Shown here piece after piece: positions 25,825 to 34,736 of a stretch of DNA of 64,000 nt. Position numbers and translations under genes: made by a program. Numbering within the stretch: position 1 is the first letter of the stretch; every line of letters begins with the position of its first letter. The stretch spans positions 663,793 to 727,792 of the forward strand of contig KE332516.1 in NCBI GenBank assembly GCA_000413015.1, written 5' to 3'. Under the pieces are notes generated by a model. That model did no database searches. It saw only the letters and a program-made list of their open reading frames with translations, and was not told the DNA's origin. The DNA comes from Treponema socranskii subsp. paredis ATCC 35535 (GTDB lineage: Bacteria > Spirochaetota > Spirochaetia > Treponematales > Treponemataceae).

Positions 25825-27207
25825 TTATCCGCGCACCTTTGCGCTTTTCGTTTTACGTACGGCGCGACGAGTATCCGCACTCTTCGTTTTTTGCACGCCG
25901 GATCGCTTTCCCGCAGTTTTCTTTTTCGCCGAAGTGTCGGAACCTTTCCCCGTTTTCACCGTACTCTCAGGTTCAGCCTCTTTCACGCTTTTTCCGCGCT
26001 TGGTCGATCGTATCGCGGCTGCGAAATACGAGGCGGCATCGACGGCTTTGTACGGTGTTTTAAAATTATTAAAATATGCATGATCGTTTATTAAATTAAT
26101 AAAATCGTCGAAAATAAAATTCAAATCAAGCGGACCGGCTGCAGCTTCGGGATGAAACTGCACACTGAAGGCCGGTATATCGGTATACGTGATACCTTCG
26201 CACGTGCCGTCGTTCGCGTTGACAAAACTCAAAACCGCGCCGCGCGGCAAGCTCCCGTTTTCCACCGCATACCCGTGATTTTGACTCGATATGTACACGC
26301 GCCCCGTCGAAAGATGCTTTACAGGCTGATTTTCACCGCGGTGACCGTATTTTAATTTTTTCGTCTTTGCCCCTCGCGCGAGCGCAAGCAGCTGATGTCC
26401 GAGACAGATGCCGAAAACAGGCACGCCCGATTTACACACCGCTTTTATATTTTTAATAATTTCCGTATTTTCGGAAGGATCGCCGGGACCGTTTGAAAGC
26501 AGGATACCGTCGGGTTTGAGCGAAAGGATATCTTCCGCGCTCGAAGCGGCGGGGACGCGCATGACGAGGAGTCCGCGCTTTGTCAATTCCCGTTCGATGT
26601 TCATTTTAGCGCCGAAATCCCACAGAACGACGCGCTTAGCTTTGTCTTTTTTTGCGGGAGCGTCCGGTTTCGTATCGTTTCCGCTGCACGACACCGCCCG
26701 TACCGCATTAATAATTTTAAATGACTTTATTTTTCTCAAAAGCGCCGCTTTTGCGCGGCTGTCTTTGAGCGCTTTTCGAACGGCATCCGCGGCTTCCGAA
26801 TCGCCTGAAACGAGCAGCGCGTTCATAACGCCCGCTTCCCTCAGTACCTTCGTCAAAGAGCGCGTATCGATATCGTACAGACCGACCACTCCGTTCTTTT
26901 TTAAAAACGAATCGAGCGTCCCTTCGCTTCGGAAGTTCGAAGGCACATCGCATTTCGAGCGTACGAGGTAAGCTCTCAGGTGACAGGAAGAACTCTCAAA
27001 GTCGGCCGGAATGACACCGTAATTTCCGATGAGCGGAAAAGTCTGCACGACGATTTGCCCGTAATAACTCGGATCGGTCAAAGTTTCAAGATAGCCTGCC
27101 ATGCCTGTCGTAAACACCGCTTCGCCCGTTACCGAACCGGCGGCTCCGAAACTCTTTCCTTCAAACACTTGCCCGTTTGCAAGAACAAGGAATGCATCGT
27201 TATTCAT
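25825..27207 (-). CDS. carA: Carbamoyl-phosphate synthase small subunit with long basic tail
   Basis: 460 residues. The N-terminal CarA domain (residues 1-170) is followed by a class I glutamine amidotransferase domain with the nucleophile Cys268 in FGICLGHQ and the His/Glu pair in FHPEAAAGP (352-354). It supplies ammonia to CarB for pyrimidine and arginine precursors. The fold should end near residue 385; about 60-75 further residues form a tail that carries 21 Lys/Arg in its last 61 positions, with repeated KTKSA-like units. This tail is not usual in CarA and looks disordered and nucleic-acid-binding. No Shine-Dalgarno; a TATAAT box (27219-27224) ends 11 nt before the ATG. Confidence 0.95.
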   Translation of the reverse strand: MNNDAFLVLANGQVFEGKSFGAAGSVTGEAVFTTGMAGYLETLTDPSYYGQIVVQTFPLIGNYGVIPADFESSSCHLRAYLVRSKCDVPSNFRSEGTLDSFLKKNGVVGLYDIDTRSLTKVLREAGVMNALLVSGDSEAADAVRKALKDSRAKAALLRKIKSFKIINAVRAVSCSGNDTKPDAPAKKDKAKRVVLWDFGAKMNIERELTKRGLLVMRVPAASSAEDILSLKPDGILLSNGPGDPSENTEIIKNIKAVCKSGVPVFGICLGHQLLALARGAKTKKLKYGHRGENQPVKHLSTGRVYISSQNHGYAVENGSLPRGAVLSFVNANDGTCEGITYTDIPAFSVQFHPEAAAGPLDLNFIFDDFINLINDHAYFNNFKTPYKAVDAASYFAAAIRSTKRGKSVKEAEPESTVKTGKGSDTSAKKKTAGKRSGVQKTKSADTRRAVRKTKSAKVRG

Positions 27208-27230
27208 CTTAAAATGTAATTATATATTTT

Positions 27231-27270
27231 TATGAAAAAAAAGAATACCCCGTTCAGGCGTTCTTCCCGG
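27231..27270 (-). terminator. Intrinsic terminator-like hairpin just upstream of carA
   Basis: On the minus strand AAGAAC-GCC / GG-GTATTCTT pair imperfectly and run into a stretch of T residues, directly before the carA promoter region. It either ends the GNAT transcript or acts as an attenuator in the carAB leader. Confidence 0.5.
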
Positions 27271-27445
27271 AACAAATGTATCGGAAAATAATTTCCTGAA
27301 AAACTTCTCGACATCATCTCGCAAAAACATATCCGCACCGATACCGTGTACACCCCGTCGATGATCGTACGGGAGTCGAGCGGATAATGCGGCAGACCGC
27401 CGTTTCCCTCGTTAAGCAATTTTACCGTAATTTTCACAAAATTTT

Positions 27446-27943
27446 TCAGCGCATATCTTTTTCCGCAATCAACTCATAGGCGATGCGCGGAGTACCGTCG
27501 GCAACACGGATTATGCCGCATTCTTTAAATCCCGCTTTTTCGATCGCGCACCGCATCGTTTTGTTGTCGGCATGCGTATCGATCCTGATGTGAGAAATGC
27601 GTGCTTTACAAAACTCGATCGCAGCGGCAAAAACACCTTTGACCGTACCGTCGCTTGCAATGCGGTGAATCGTGCCGTACGGCGCATCGCTCATCCATGC
27701 GCCTTCGATTCGCGCGTATGTCGGATCGTCGCCCGGGATAAATGCAAACACTCCGTGTACGCCGCCGTCCGCTTCGACGACATAATTGTGTTTTTTACGG
27801 ATATCATCCTTTATTAAATTTTCCGGCGGAAAGGATTTCCCCCACTGAGTCGGATTCCCGTGCGCCGTCATATATTCGCGCGCTCGGGAATATATGCGCA
27901 GTATGTCGGAAAAATCTTTTTGTTCGGCCTGTCGAATCGTCAT
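27446..27943 (-). CDS. GNAT-family N-acetyltransferase
   Basis: 165 residues from the ATG at 27943; the upstream in-frame extension would overlap the MATE gene and lacks support. The GNAT acetyl-CoA fold is seen in IRQAEQKDFSDILRIYSRAR (strand 1 and helix 1), YVVEADGGVHGVFAFIPGD (strands 3-4), and the later IRIDTHADNKTMRCAIEKAGF motif with the CoA-proximal helix. Substrate not predictable; close family members acetylate small molecules or N-termini. It follows the MATE gene by 41 nt on the same strand. Confidence 0.9.
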   Translation of the reverse strand: MTIRQAEQKDFSDILRIYSRAREYMTAHGNPTQWGKSFPPENLIKDDIRKKHNYVVEADGGVHGVFAFIPGDDPTYARIEGAWMSDAPYGTIHRIASDGTVKGVFAAAIEFCKARISHIRIDTHADNKTMRCAIEKAGFKECGIIRVADGTPRIAYELIAEKDMR

Positions 27944-27984
27944 TTTTATTTTCTCATTTATATTAAAATTAATAATTAATAAAT

Positions 27985-29352
27985 TTATCGCGTAACGTTG
28001 TGCAGCCATTTGCCGTTACGCACGCGAACAAAGCCTGCACACGCTTTTAAAATCTGCTCGATCTGCAAACAGACATAGATAATACACGGCTCGGCATGCA
28101 GCACAAAAGCTGCAATGCATGCGGCCGGAATCGCGACGAACCACATCCACACGCTGTCGTTGACTGCGGCGTAAACGGTATCGCCGCCCGATCGGCACAT
28201 ACCTACGATGAAAAACATATTGAACGCATTTGCCGGATAAACGCACATGAGGATGCGAAGCATAAGCCTCGCCTGCCGAATGATGTACGGGCCGACATTG
28301 AATAAAGAGGGAAGCGCGAATGAAAGCGGAAAAAGCAGCGAACCGATAACTACGCCCATCACGGGCATAAACCATGCGAATCTGTTCGCGTACAGCCGCG
28401 CTTCCGCCTCGGCTCCTTCACCGATTTTTTTGCCGATGATAACCCCCGCACCGTTTCCGACACCGATAAAAAACACCCACGTCAGCTGGGAAATCGTTCC
28501 GGTTATATTGAATGCCGCAATCGCATCGGTACCCGCGTGCGAAAAAATCGAGTTTTCCGCCGTAATACCCAAACTCCACAACGTTTCGTTTATAATGACG
28601 GGCAGTGCGATTTTGACGAAGCGTCCAAGAAAATCGCCATTGAACGAAAAGAGTTCGGAAAAACTGCCGCACGCTTCATATTTTTTCCGATATGCCCAAC
28701 CGGTCGTAATCGCAAGTTCAACGAATCGGGAAACAAGCGTCGCGATCGCGGCTCCCTCCACTCCCATTGCCGGTACGGTCAGCACGGAACCGAATACGGA
28801 AACGGAAGCTCCGAAAATCAAAAAATAATTGAAAACGGCATTGATGAAAAATGAAACGGCAGTACTCACCGTCGGAAGGATGACGTGCTCGGTTGCACGG
28901 AAAGCCAGCTGAAATGCAAAGCTCAGCGAAAGCATGGGATAACTCAATGCGATCCGGCGCAAGTAAGCGCCGCCGAGGTCGATCACCCGTTCATCCGAAG
29001 AATACAGCGAAATCAATTCGCGCGGAAAAAAAAGCGCGGCGGCGGTAAACACAAGCGAAAGAGCGAACGAAAGCATAAGCGTAATGCCCAGCGTTCGACG
29101 GATTCCTGCGATATCTTTTTTGCCCCAATACTGCGCGATAAAGATAGCGCCGCCGCTTGAAATACCGAAAAGCATCATATTGAGTATAAAAAAAATCTGA
29201 TTGCCGAGACCGACTGCTACGATTTCGGCCGCACCGAGCCTGCCGACCATAACGGTGTCGAGCATATTGACGAAGGTTTGGAGAAAATTCTGCAATACAA
29301 TCGGAAGCGCGATCGTAAAAAGCGTACTGTAAAATCCCGGCAAAGCAGTCAT
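27985..29352 (-). CDS. MATE-family efflux transporter
   Basis: 455 residues with twelve predicted membrane helices in two homologous halves. Typical MATE features are the start LPIVLQNFLQTFVNMLDTVMVGRLGA, a gate region AQYWGKKD and the loop between helices 6 and 7 rich in charged residues. Members export cationic drugs or metabolites in exchange for sodium or protons. GAGG precedes the ATG. It is divergent from the M15 peptidase gene and probably co-transcribed with the GNAT gene. Confidence 0.93.
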   Translation of the reverse strand: MTALPGFYSTLFTIALPIVLQNFLQTFVNMLDTVMVGRLGAAEIVAVGLGNQIFFILNMMLFGISSGGAIFIAQYWGKKDIAGIRRTLGITLMLSFALSLVFTAAALFFPRELISLYSSDERVIDLGGAYLRRIALSYPMLSLSFAFQLAFRATEHVILPTVSTAVSFFINAVFNYFLIFGASVSVFGSVLTVPAMGVEGAAIATLVSRFVELAITTGWAYRKKYEACGSFSELFSFNGDFLGRFVKIALPVIINETLWSLGITAENSIFSHAGTDAIAAFNITGTISQLTWVFFIGVGNGAGVIIGKKIGEGAEAEARLYANRFAWFMPVMGVVIGSLLFPLSFALPSLFNVGPYIIRQARLMLRILMCVYPANAFNMFFIVGMCRSGGDTVYAAVNDSVWMWFVAIPAACIAAFVLHAEPCIIYVCLQIEQILKACAGFVRVRNGKWLHNVTR

Positions 29353-29543
29353 AATCGCACCTCACGCAATCACGCCCGCACATAACAAAGCGCAGCAGCG
29401 GATTTCAAACAATGTAAAATCCGCATTGTTCTACAATATAATAAAACGTTTATCAAAACAATACCGGACTTGTGTAACTTACCGCCGTTATATCTTTTAT
29501 GTTATTGCAGCGTATTTTATCTGCGCGTTTTTTGGGAGTACCG

Positions 29544-30446
29544 ATGCATACCGTAAAACGTTTTTTTAAATCGGCTGCGGCGACGCTCGCACTTTTATTT
29601 TTTACCGCATTTCTTTTCGCCGCTCCGCCCGAACCGAAAGAACTCGATATCCTCCGGCGCACATATCCCGATATCGCATTTACGGCAACATACGATTCCG
29701 CGCTCGCCGATTTTAAAATCGATATCGTACAAAACCGAGACTCGGAACAAAAAACGACGGCATTGTATTGGGCGGACGGAAAAATGCTTCCCGCGGACAA
29801 ACTCGCCGAACGCGAATCATACTGGCCGCTCTTTTACCCCTACGCAAAAGAAGTACCCGACCCGGCAAAATTTACCGAAGAGGATGTACGCCGCCTGCGC
29901 AATTTTTCTTCGGCGGAAAACCGCGCAAAACAAGCCGGCACGTCGCCTTATTTTTTCAATGCGGTCTATGACTGCGCGACACGGCAATCGACCGAAACGC
30001 ACATAAAGCGCGTGTCGTTTCTCGGAAAATACACTAATGCGCACGAACGGATTTTTCCGCCGCTTGCACGTGTCGAAAACAAGATCCGAGAACGCGCAAA
30101 AACCGATACCGCCGTACAGCGCTTCATCGACGAATTGGCGCGCGTGGACAGCTATAACTGGAGGGAAATCGGCGACCGTGAGTCGCGTTCGTTTCACAGC
30201 TACGGCATTGCCCTCGATGTGCTGCCGCGGGGCTGGGGACAAAAAAATATCTACTGGGCATGGCGGCGCGATATCGATCCCGACGGATGGATGACGCTGC
30301 CGCTCGAAAAACGCTGGATGCCGCCTGCCGGAGTGATCGAAGCGTTCGAATCGGAAGGATTTATCTGGGGCGGCAAGTGGCCGATTTGGGACAATATGCA
30401 TTTCGAATATCATCCCGAATTGATTGCACACAGCCTGAACGGATAG
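29544..30446 (+). CDS. Exported M15-family peptidase (D-Ala-D-Ala carboxypeptidase fold)
   Basis: 300 residues from the ATG at 29544 after GGGAG. It starts with a signal peptide (FFKSAAATLALLFFTAFLFAA). The zinc-binding M15 motif SxHxxGxAxD is present as SFHSYGIALDVL, and the second ligand motif as WDNMHFEYHPE. Zinc peptidases of this group cut D-Ala-D-Ala or cell-wall peptide ends in the periplasm. The N-terminal 120 residues are an extra segment ahead of the catalytic domain. Spirochaetal peptidoglycan remodelling is the probable role. Confidence 0.88.
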   Translation: MHTVKRFFKSAAATLALLFFTAFLFAAPPEPKELDILRRTYPDIAFTATYDSALADFKIDIVQNRDSEQKTTALYWADGKMLPADKLAERESYWPLFYPYAKEVPDPAKFTEEDVRRLRNFSSAENRAKQAGTSPYFFNAVYDCATRQSTETHIKRVSFLGKYTNAHERIFPPLARVENKIRERAKTDTAVQRFIDELARVDSYNWREIGDRESRSFHSYGIALDVLPRGWGQKNIYWAWRRDIDPDGWMTLPLEKRWMPPAGVIEAFESEGFIWGGKWPIWDNMHFEYHPELIAHSLNG

Positions 30447-30484
30447 AGGAGGGTTTGAAGAAAAGAATACGGAGTTGCGCAGAT

Positions 30485-30513
30485 TTGAATTGATTTGAAA
30501 AATATGCTATAAT
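30485..30513 (+). promoter_or_regulatory. Sigma70 promoter of the small exported protein gene
   Basis: TTGAAT (30485-30490) and TATAAT (30508-30513), 17 nt apart. The transcript should begin near 30520 and carry a leader of about 88 nt. Confidence 0.6.
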
Positions 30514-30540
30514 ATACGGTAGCATAGTCATGCAAATACA

Positions 30541-30595
30541 GGCAATAATCGTTTGGACCGTTTGCAGAGGCAGCCGTTCATAAAAAATTATTGCC
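30541..30595 (+). promoter_or_regulatory. Leader stem next to the ribosome-binding site
   Basis: GGCAATAAT (30541-30549) pairs perfectly with ATTATTGCC (30587-30595). The 3' arm runs straight into the GGGGGG ribosome-binding site of the gene at 30608. It could control translation or only stabilise the message. Confidence 0.45.
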
Positions 30596-30607
30596 GGGGG
30601 GTATAAA

Positions 30608-31171
30608 ATGAAAAAATTGATTATTGCAGCAGTCCTCGTTGCGGGGATCGCTATTTCCGGATTATCCGCAGTCGAAACGACATTGTCGCTCGGAGGAACG
30701 GCGGAACTGTCGTATTGGACGGACATCAAAGAATTCAAAAAAGAAGCTATCAGAAACAGCATCGACAATAAAGATTACAGCTTCGGTCCGGACGTAACGT
30801 TTTTCAGTTATACGTCAGGATTTACCGGCTTATGGGGAAATGCCGCACTTATTTTTCCGAAAAATAAATTGTTCAACACGTGGGGCATACTCGATTTCAA
30901 CCTCGGACCCGCATTCCGCATCCCGCTCGGCAACATTCTTGTCATCCAGCTCGGTGTCGGTGCAAACGCGAAATTCCCGATCGACTTTAAATCGGCGATG
31001 ATCGGCGTCGGTACGACCGGCAGCGTACAGATCGGACTCGGCGAATCGGCTGCTCTGGTCGGCGGAATCAACGTTTCGTATGACTTTTACGAATTCGTCG
31101 AAAAGCAAAAGGTAACGTATTTGACGATCAGACCCTATGTCGGAATCGGCTTCAGAATCGGAGACAAATAA
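30608..31171 (+). CDS. Small exported protein, probable outer-membrane beta-barrel
   Basis: 187 residues. A signal peptide (MKKLIIAAVLVAGIAISGLSA) is followed by alternating glycine-rich amphipathic strands (TTLSLGGTAELSYW, WGILDFNLGPAFRIPLG, VIQLGVGANAKF, SVQIGLGESAALVGGINVSY). The final residues YVGIGFRIGDK end close to an aromatic/hydrophobic C-terminus. This pattern fits an eight-strand barrel typical of spirochaete outer-membrane proteins. No catalytic motif seen. It has its own promoter, a structured leader and a strong terminator, which suggests an abundant protein. Confidence 0.7.
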   Translation: MKKLIIAAVLVAGIAISGLSAVETTLSLGGTAELSYWTDIKEFKKEAIRNSIDNKDYSFGPDVTFFSYTSGFTGLWGNAALIFPKNKLFNTWGILDFNLGPAFRIPLGNILVIQLGVGANAKFPIDFKSAMIGVGTTGSVQIGLGESAALVGGINVSYDFYEFVEKQKVTYLTIRPYVGIGFRIGDK

Positions 31172-31194
31172 CGGTTTTACGTATGCAAAAAGCG

Positions 31195-31330
31195 GCTGTC
31201 CAAAAACTTCAGTTTTTGGACAGCTTCCTTGATTTTATATGCGATGTTTAAAATTAAGTCCTTGTAATATAAAGACTTAATTTTAAACTCGACGGGCTGT
31301 CGAAAAAGTAACCGACTTTTGAGACAGCCC
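31195..31330 (+). repeat. Composite hairpin repeat, copy 1
   Basis: It contains a 30-nt hairpin made of GCTGTCCAAAAACT and its complement (31195-31224), a 14-bp perfect AT-rich stem (31247-31260 with 31274-31287) and GGGCTGTCGAAAAAGTAAC (31294-31312). The first and last units recur in reverse orientation at 34725-34793. Confidence 0.65.
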
Positions 31331-31338
31331 CTTTTTTT
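31294..31338 (+). terminator. Intrinsic terminator
   Basis: GGGCTGTC/GACAGCCC stem with an inner AAAAGT/ACTTTT pair and a run of T residues (31332-31338). It terminates the small exported protein gene and is part of the composite repeat. Confidence 0.7.
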
Positions 31339-31354
31339 GTTTACAAAAACAAAG

Positions 31355-31792
31355 ATGTTAAAAGAAATAAAACATAAAACGTATATACGCGGCACGATCG
31401 GTATTTCGCTTTTAATAATGTTATTATTTTTTATTTTTACGGAAGCATGGATTCATGCTCACGATTATTACGGACTGCTGAAAAATGCAAACGGTACTTT
31501 ATATATTCTAAAAAGCGTACTTCCGAAAAAGGACTTTCTTGCCTCAGACGGTATTTTATTAAAACTTCCGTACGGCTACGCGAAAATATGTTCAAACGGT
31601 GCGATGGGTTTTTCACCGTTTACGAATACCGCTTCATGGATACAGGAATTGAATCATGCATATAAATTTATCGATCAGCTCGGTTCAAATTATGTATGGC
31701 TCGATAAAACAACTGAAAGATTGTTATTTGTAACTTTAAAGAAATACGGAATGATAGATTACCTCATATTTCATACCAAGCCGATTGTATAA
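31355..31792 (+). CDS. Membrane-anchored protein of unknown function
   Basis: 145 residues from the ATG at 31355; reading from 31319 would enter the terminator. One N-terminal membrane helix (GTIGISLLIMLLFFIFTEAW) is followed by an external domain with many aromatic residues (LLKNANGTLYILKSVLPKK, SNYVWLDKTTERLLFVTLKK). The base composition is more AT-rich than its neighbours. No family recognised. It lies between a terminator and a convergent rlmB gene. Confidence 0.55.
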   Translation: MLKEIKHKTYIRGTIGISLLIMLLFFIFTEAWIHAHDYYGLLKNANGTLYILKSVLPKKDFLASDGILLKLPYGYAKICSNGAMGFSPFTNTASWIQELNHAYKFIDQLGSNYVWLDKTTERLLFVTLKKYGMIDYLIFHTKPIV

Positions 31793-31828
31793 TATGTTTT
31801 TTCGCTGCCGCCGTTTTTGCTTGCGTTG

Positions 31829-32656
31829 CTACCTCGCGAAACGCCGGTATCGTTCATACAGCAGAACGCCCGCGGCAACGGATACGTTCAAGCTGTCGAT
31901 TTTTCCGCACGTCGGAATGGATACGATCGCATCGCACTGTTTTGAAAGAAGCGGCGAAATGCCTTTTCCTTCACTCCCCATGACGATGACCGTTCTCCGT
32001 GCGAAATCGACCGAAGCGATCGATTCTCCGCCGGCATCCGCGCCGTATACCCAAAAGCCCGCTTCTTTCAATCGCTGAACCGCGCGCACCGCATTGGGCA
32101 CGACGCTCACGGGAACCCACGCGGCGGCTCCCGCGCTTGAGCGGGCGATCACTTCATTATGTGTTATGTCGTTTGCACTTCTTGCCTGCGGTAAAATAAC
32201 GAGAGAAGTACCGAACTGATCGCAGCTTCGGATAATAGCGCCGACGTTGTGGGGATCGGTCACCGAATCGAGAACGAGCACCGTCGTGTATGCATTTTGC
32301 CGCACGTCGTTTTGTAAAACACCGCTCTGTTCCGATGAAACTTCGGAATCGGACGGCAGAGATGCGAGCCATTCGTCAAAATCGACGATATTGCGTGCGC
32401 TCTCCGACTCTCCCGAAATGCAGAGCACGATGCCGCGATGGTCACGTGCGGTTTCGGAAAGGCGCGCGGTAAGCGAATCGAGTGCGGCATCGTCCGCTTG
32501 TTCGCAAGGGATGCCTTCCTGCTTTGCAAGCGCGATGATTTTTTTTGCGCGCGGCCCCGCTTTGCTCCAGAAGATGCGCATCCGGCCGCTTCCGCGCGAA
32601 TCACTCCGTATGCGCTCTTCGATTGCATGAAATCCCGTAACGATTCGTTCAGCCAT
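31829..32656 (-). CDS. rlmB: 23S rRNA 2'-O-ribose methyltransferase, RlmB/TrmH family
   Basis: 275 residues from the ATG at 32656. An N-terminal substrate-binding domain (IVTGFHAIEERI) is followed by the SPOUT methyltransferase domain with its knot motifs: SVTDPHNVGAIIRSCDQFG, VIVMGSEGKGISPL and SIPTCGKIDSLNVSVAAGVL. These bind SAM at a trefoil knot. RlmB modifies G2251 of 23S rRNA in E. coli; other family members act on tRNA, so the exact target is an inference. A run of about 20 residues (GESESARNIVDFDEWLASLP and following) between the domains is longer than usual. Confidence 0.88.
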   Translation of the reverse strand: MAERIVTGFHAIEERIRSDSRGSGRMRIFWSKAGPRAKKIIALAKQEGIPCEQADDAALDSLTARLSETARDHRGIVLCISGESESARNIVDFDEWLASLPSDSEVSSEQSGVLQNDVRQNAYTTVLVLDSVTDPHNVGAIIRSCDQFGTSLVILPQARSANDITHNEVIARSSAGAAAWVPVSVVPNAVRAVQRLKEAGFWVYGADAGGESIASVDFARRTVIVMGSEGKGISPLLSKQCDAIVSIPTCGKIDSLNVSVAAGVLLYERYRRFAR

Positions 32657-32749
32657 ATCGTACCGCCGCACCGTATTTTCCGTATCCGCGCTTCCTGCAG
32701 CCGTACGCCGTTTTGCAAAAAGTACAAAAGGCGGACACCGAAACTCCGC

Positions 32750-33253
32750 TTACCGCCCGCAGCATTGTTTGTATTTTTTTCCGCTGCCGCAGGGACAGGG
32801 ATCGTTCCGCCCGATTTTTTTACCTTCGCGGCGTATCGTCGTCGTTTTGAGATTGCCCGTCGTATACAGCCATTCGCCGTCCGCTTTTTCAAACGCTGCG
32901 GTTTCATGATGCTTGTCGCGCAGTCCGTGACGCGTATAATCGGCTTCGAATTCGACGATGCCTTCGGTGTCCCCCGCCGCACCTTTTTCGGTACGCAGAA
33001 TTTTCAAACCGTGCCATACGGACTGATTACTCCAATCCTCCGTCGCTTTGCGGTCTATGTCCCCGCGTCCTTCGCCGTCTTTACACGTATTTACGATAAA
33101 GTCGATTTCATGTACGACGTATGCCGTGTACCGCGCGCGCATAAGCGCTTCCGCCGTAGCGGCTTTTGTTTTGCCGGTAACAACAGGTTCGCAGCAGTCG
33201 GCATATTTTTTGCCTGAACCGCACGGACACATATCAATTTTTTCGTTGGTCAT
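32750..33253 (-). CDS. YchJ-like protein with SEC-C motifs at both ends
   Basis: 167 residues from the ATG at 33253. Both ends carry the SEC-C zinc-binding motif ([13 protein letters not shown] near residue 8 and [13 protein letters not shown] at the C-terminus), with a YchJ/NTF2-like domain between ([18 protein letters not shown], then [24 protein letters not shown]). SEC-C motifs bind zinc and in SecA contact SecB or ribosomes. The gene has no Shine-Dalgarno; a TATACT -10 box ends 6 nt before the start. Confidence 0.88.
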   Translation of the reverse strand: MTNEKIDMCPCGSGKKYADCCEPVVTGKTKAATAEALMRARYTAYVVHEIDFIVNTCKDGEGRGDIDRKATEDWSNQSVWHGLKILRTEKGAAGDTEGIVEFEADYTRHGLRDKHHETAAFEKADGEWLYTTGNLKTTTIRREGKKIGRNDPCPCGSGKKYKQCCGR

Positions 33254-33259
33254 AGCACG

Positions 33260-33288
33260 AGTATAGCATGAACATTCGGTCGGAGCAA
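33260..33288 (-). promoter_or_regulatory. Sigma70-type promoter of the SEC-C gene, leaderless type
   Basis: TTGCTC (33283-33288) and TATACT (33260-33265) on the minus strand, 17 nt apart; only 6 nt remain to the ATG at 33253. Confidence 0.55.
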
Positions 33289-33452
33289 TAATCGCGGATC
33301 GGCCGCCGAACGAAACACCGTTACGGAGTGCCGAATTTTTTAATCTTAATACGGTATGGAATCGTAAAACCTTCTTGCGCGCGCAGCCCAATCGCTATAT
33401 ACTGGAAGCATTGAAATCAAAGTGTTCTTACTTTGAGTGCATGGGAGGTCGT

Positions 33453-34637
33453 ATGTTCAATTTTACATATTTTACGCCGACGAAAGTCGTTTTCGGAAAA
33501 GAAACGGAAACGCAAATCGGCTCGCTCGTCGCCGAACAGAAGTGCAAAAAAGTGCTCATCCATTACGGAAGCGGAAGCGTACAAAAGTCGGGACTCCTTG
33601 ACCGCGTAAAGAAATCGCTCGACGAAGCAAAGATTTCGTATATCGAACTCGGCGGCGTCGTGCCAAACCCTCGTCTCTCGCTCGTATATCAAGGTATCGA
33701 TCTTGTTAAAAAAGAAAACGTCGATTTTATCCTTGCAGTCGGAGGCGGCAGCGTTATCGATTCGGCGAAAGCGATCGGCTACGGAGTCGCAAACGAAGGC
33801 GACGTGTGGGATTTCTATGAACACACGCGCGTACCGGAAGCGTGCATGTCGATCGGCGTCGTTTTGACCATCGCCGCAACCGGCAGCGAAATGAGCAACA
33901 GCACCGTTATCACCAAAGAAGAAGGGCAGGTAAAGCGCGGCTGCAATACGGATTTTTGCCGGCCGAAATTTGCGGTGATGAATCCCGAATTGACGATGAC
34001 GCTCCCCGATTATCAAACGGCGTGCGGCTGTACCGATATCCTCATGCATACGATGGAACGCTATTTTACAAACGGCGGCAACATGGAAATCACCGACGGC
34101 ATCGCCGAAGCGCTCATGCGCACCGTTATGGTAAATGCGCAGATCCTGTGCGAAGAGCCGCAAAATTACGATGCACGCGCGGAAATCATGTGGGCGGGAA
34201 GCCTTTCGCACAACGGGCTCACCGGCTGCGGAGCACAACACGGCGGCGATTGGGCATCGCACGCAATCGAACACGAATTGAGCGGTATGTTCGACGTTGC
34301 TCACGGCGCAGGACTCGCGGCGATTTGGGGAAGCTGGGCGCGCTATGTGTATAAAGATTGCCTTCCGCGCTTCCATAAGTTCGCCGTCAATGTCATGGGG
34401 ATTGCGGACGGTACGCCGGAAGAGATCGCGATGCGCGGCATCCAAGCGATGGAAAAATTTTTCCGCAAAATCAAAATGCCGACAAGTCTCAAAGAACTCG
34501 GCATCAGTCTTTCCGAAGAACAGATGAAAACGCTCGCGCACAAATGCAGTCTCGCAACGGGAGGAAAGCGCGGTTCGGCAAAACTGTTATACGAAGCCGA
34601 TATGTTCGAAATTTATAAAATGGCGAACGACCGGTAA
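33453..34637 (+). CDS. Iron-containing alcohol dehydrogenase (butanol dehydrogenase type)
   Basis: 394 residues from the ATG at 33453 after GGGAGG. Group III alcohol dehydrogenase: the NAD(P) motif LAVGGGSVIDSAKAIGYG sits near residue 100, and metal ligands are in the CTDILMHTMERYF and GGDWASHAIEHELSG/DVAHGAGLA segments. The length and motifs match NADPH-dependent butanol dehydrogenases (BdhA/YqhD group), which reduce aldehydes to alcohols in fermentation or detoxification. It is a single-gene unit. Confidence 0.93.
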   Translation: MFNFTYFTPTKVVFGKETETQIGSLVAEQKCKKVLIHYGSGSVQKSGLLDRVKKSLDEAKISYIELGGVVPNPRLSLVYQGIDLVKKENVDFILAVGGGSVIDSAKAIGYGVANEGDVWDFYEHTRVPEACMSIGVVLTIAATGSEMSNSTVITKEEGQVKRGCNTDFCRPKFAVMNPELTMTLPDYQTACGCTDILMHTMERYFTNGGNMEITDGIAEALMRTVMVNAQILCEEPQNYDARAEIMWAGSLSHNGLTGCGAQHGGDWASHAIEHELSGMFDVAHGAGLAAIWGSWARYVYKDCLPRFHKFAVNVMGIADGTPEEIAMRGIQAMEKFFRKIKMPTSLKELGISLSEEQMKTLAHKCSLATGGKRGSAKLLYEADMFEIYKMANDR

Positions 34638-34708
34638 ATCGATCCTTAAAAGGACCGTAAGGAAAATATTTCACATTCCGAATATAACCGGATAACAAAA
34701 AAAACGGG

Positions 34709-34736
34709 GCCGGCACAAAGGCCGGTTACTTTTTCG
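34709..34736 (+). terminator. Possible terminator after the alcohol dehydrogenase
   Basis: CCGGC/GCCGG hairpin followed by TTACTTTTT. Weak but well placed about 75 nt after the stop codon. Confidence 0.4.

Noticed and set aside
27204..27437. 77-codon ORF with GTG start just before carA
   Set aside because: No Shine-Dalgarno, no family resemblance, and the end is a run of Phe codons across the terminator hairpin. A leader peptide is not excluded but not supported.
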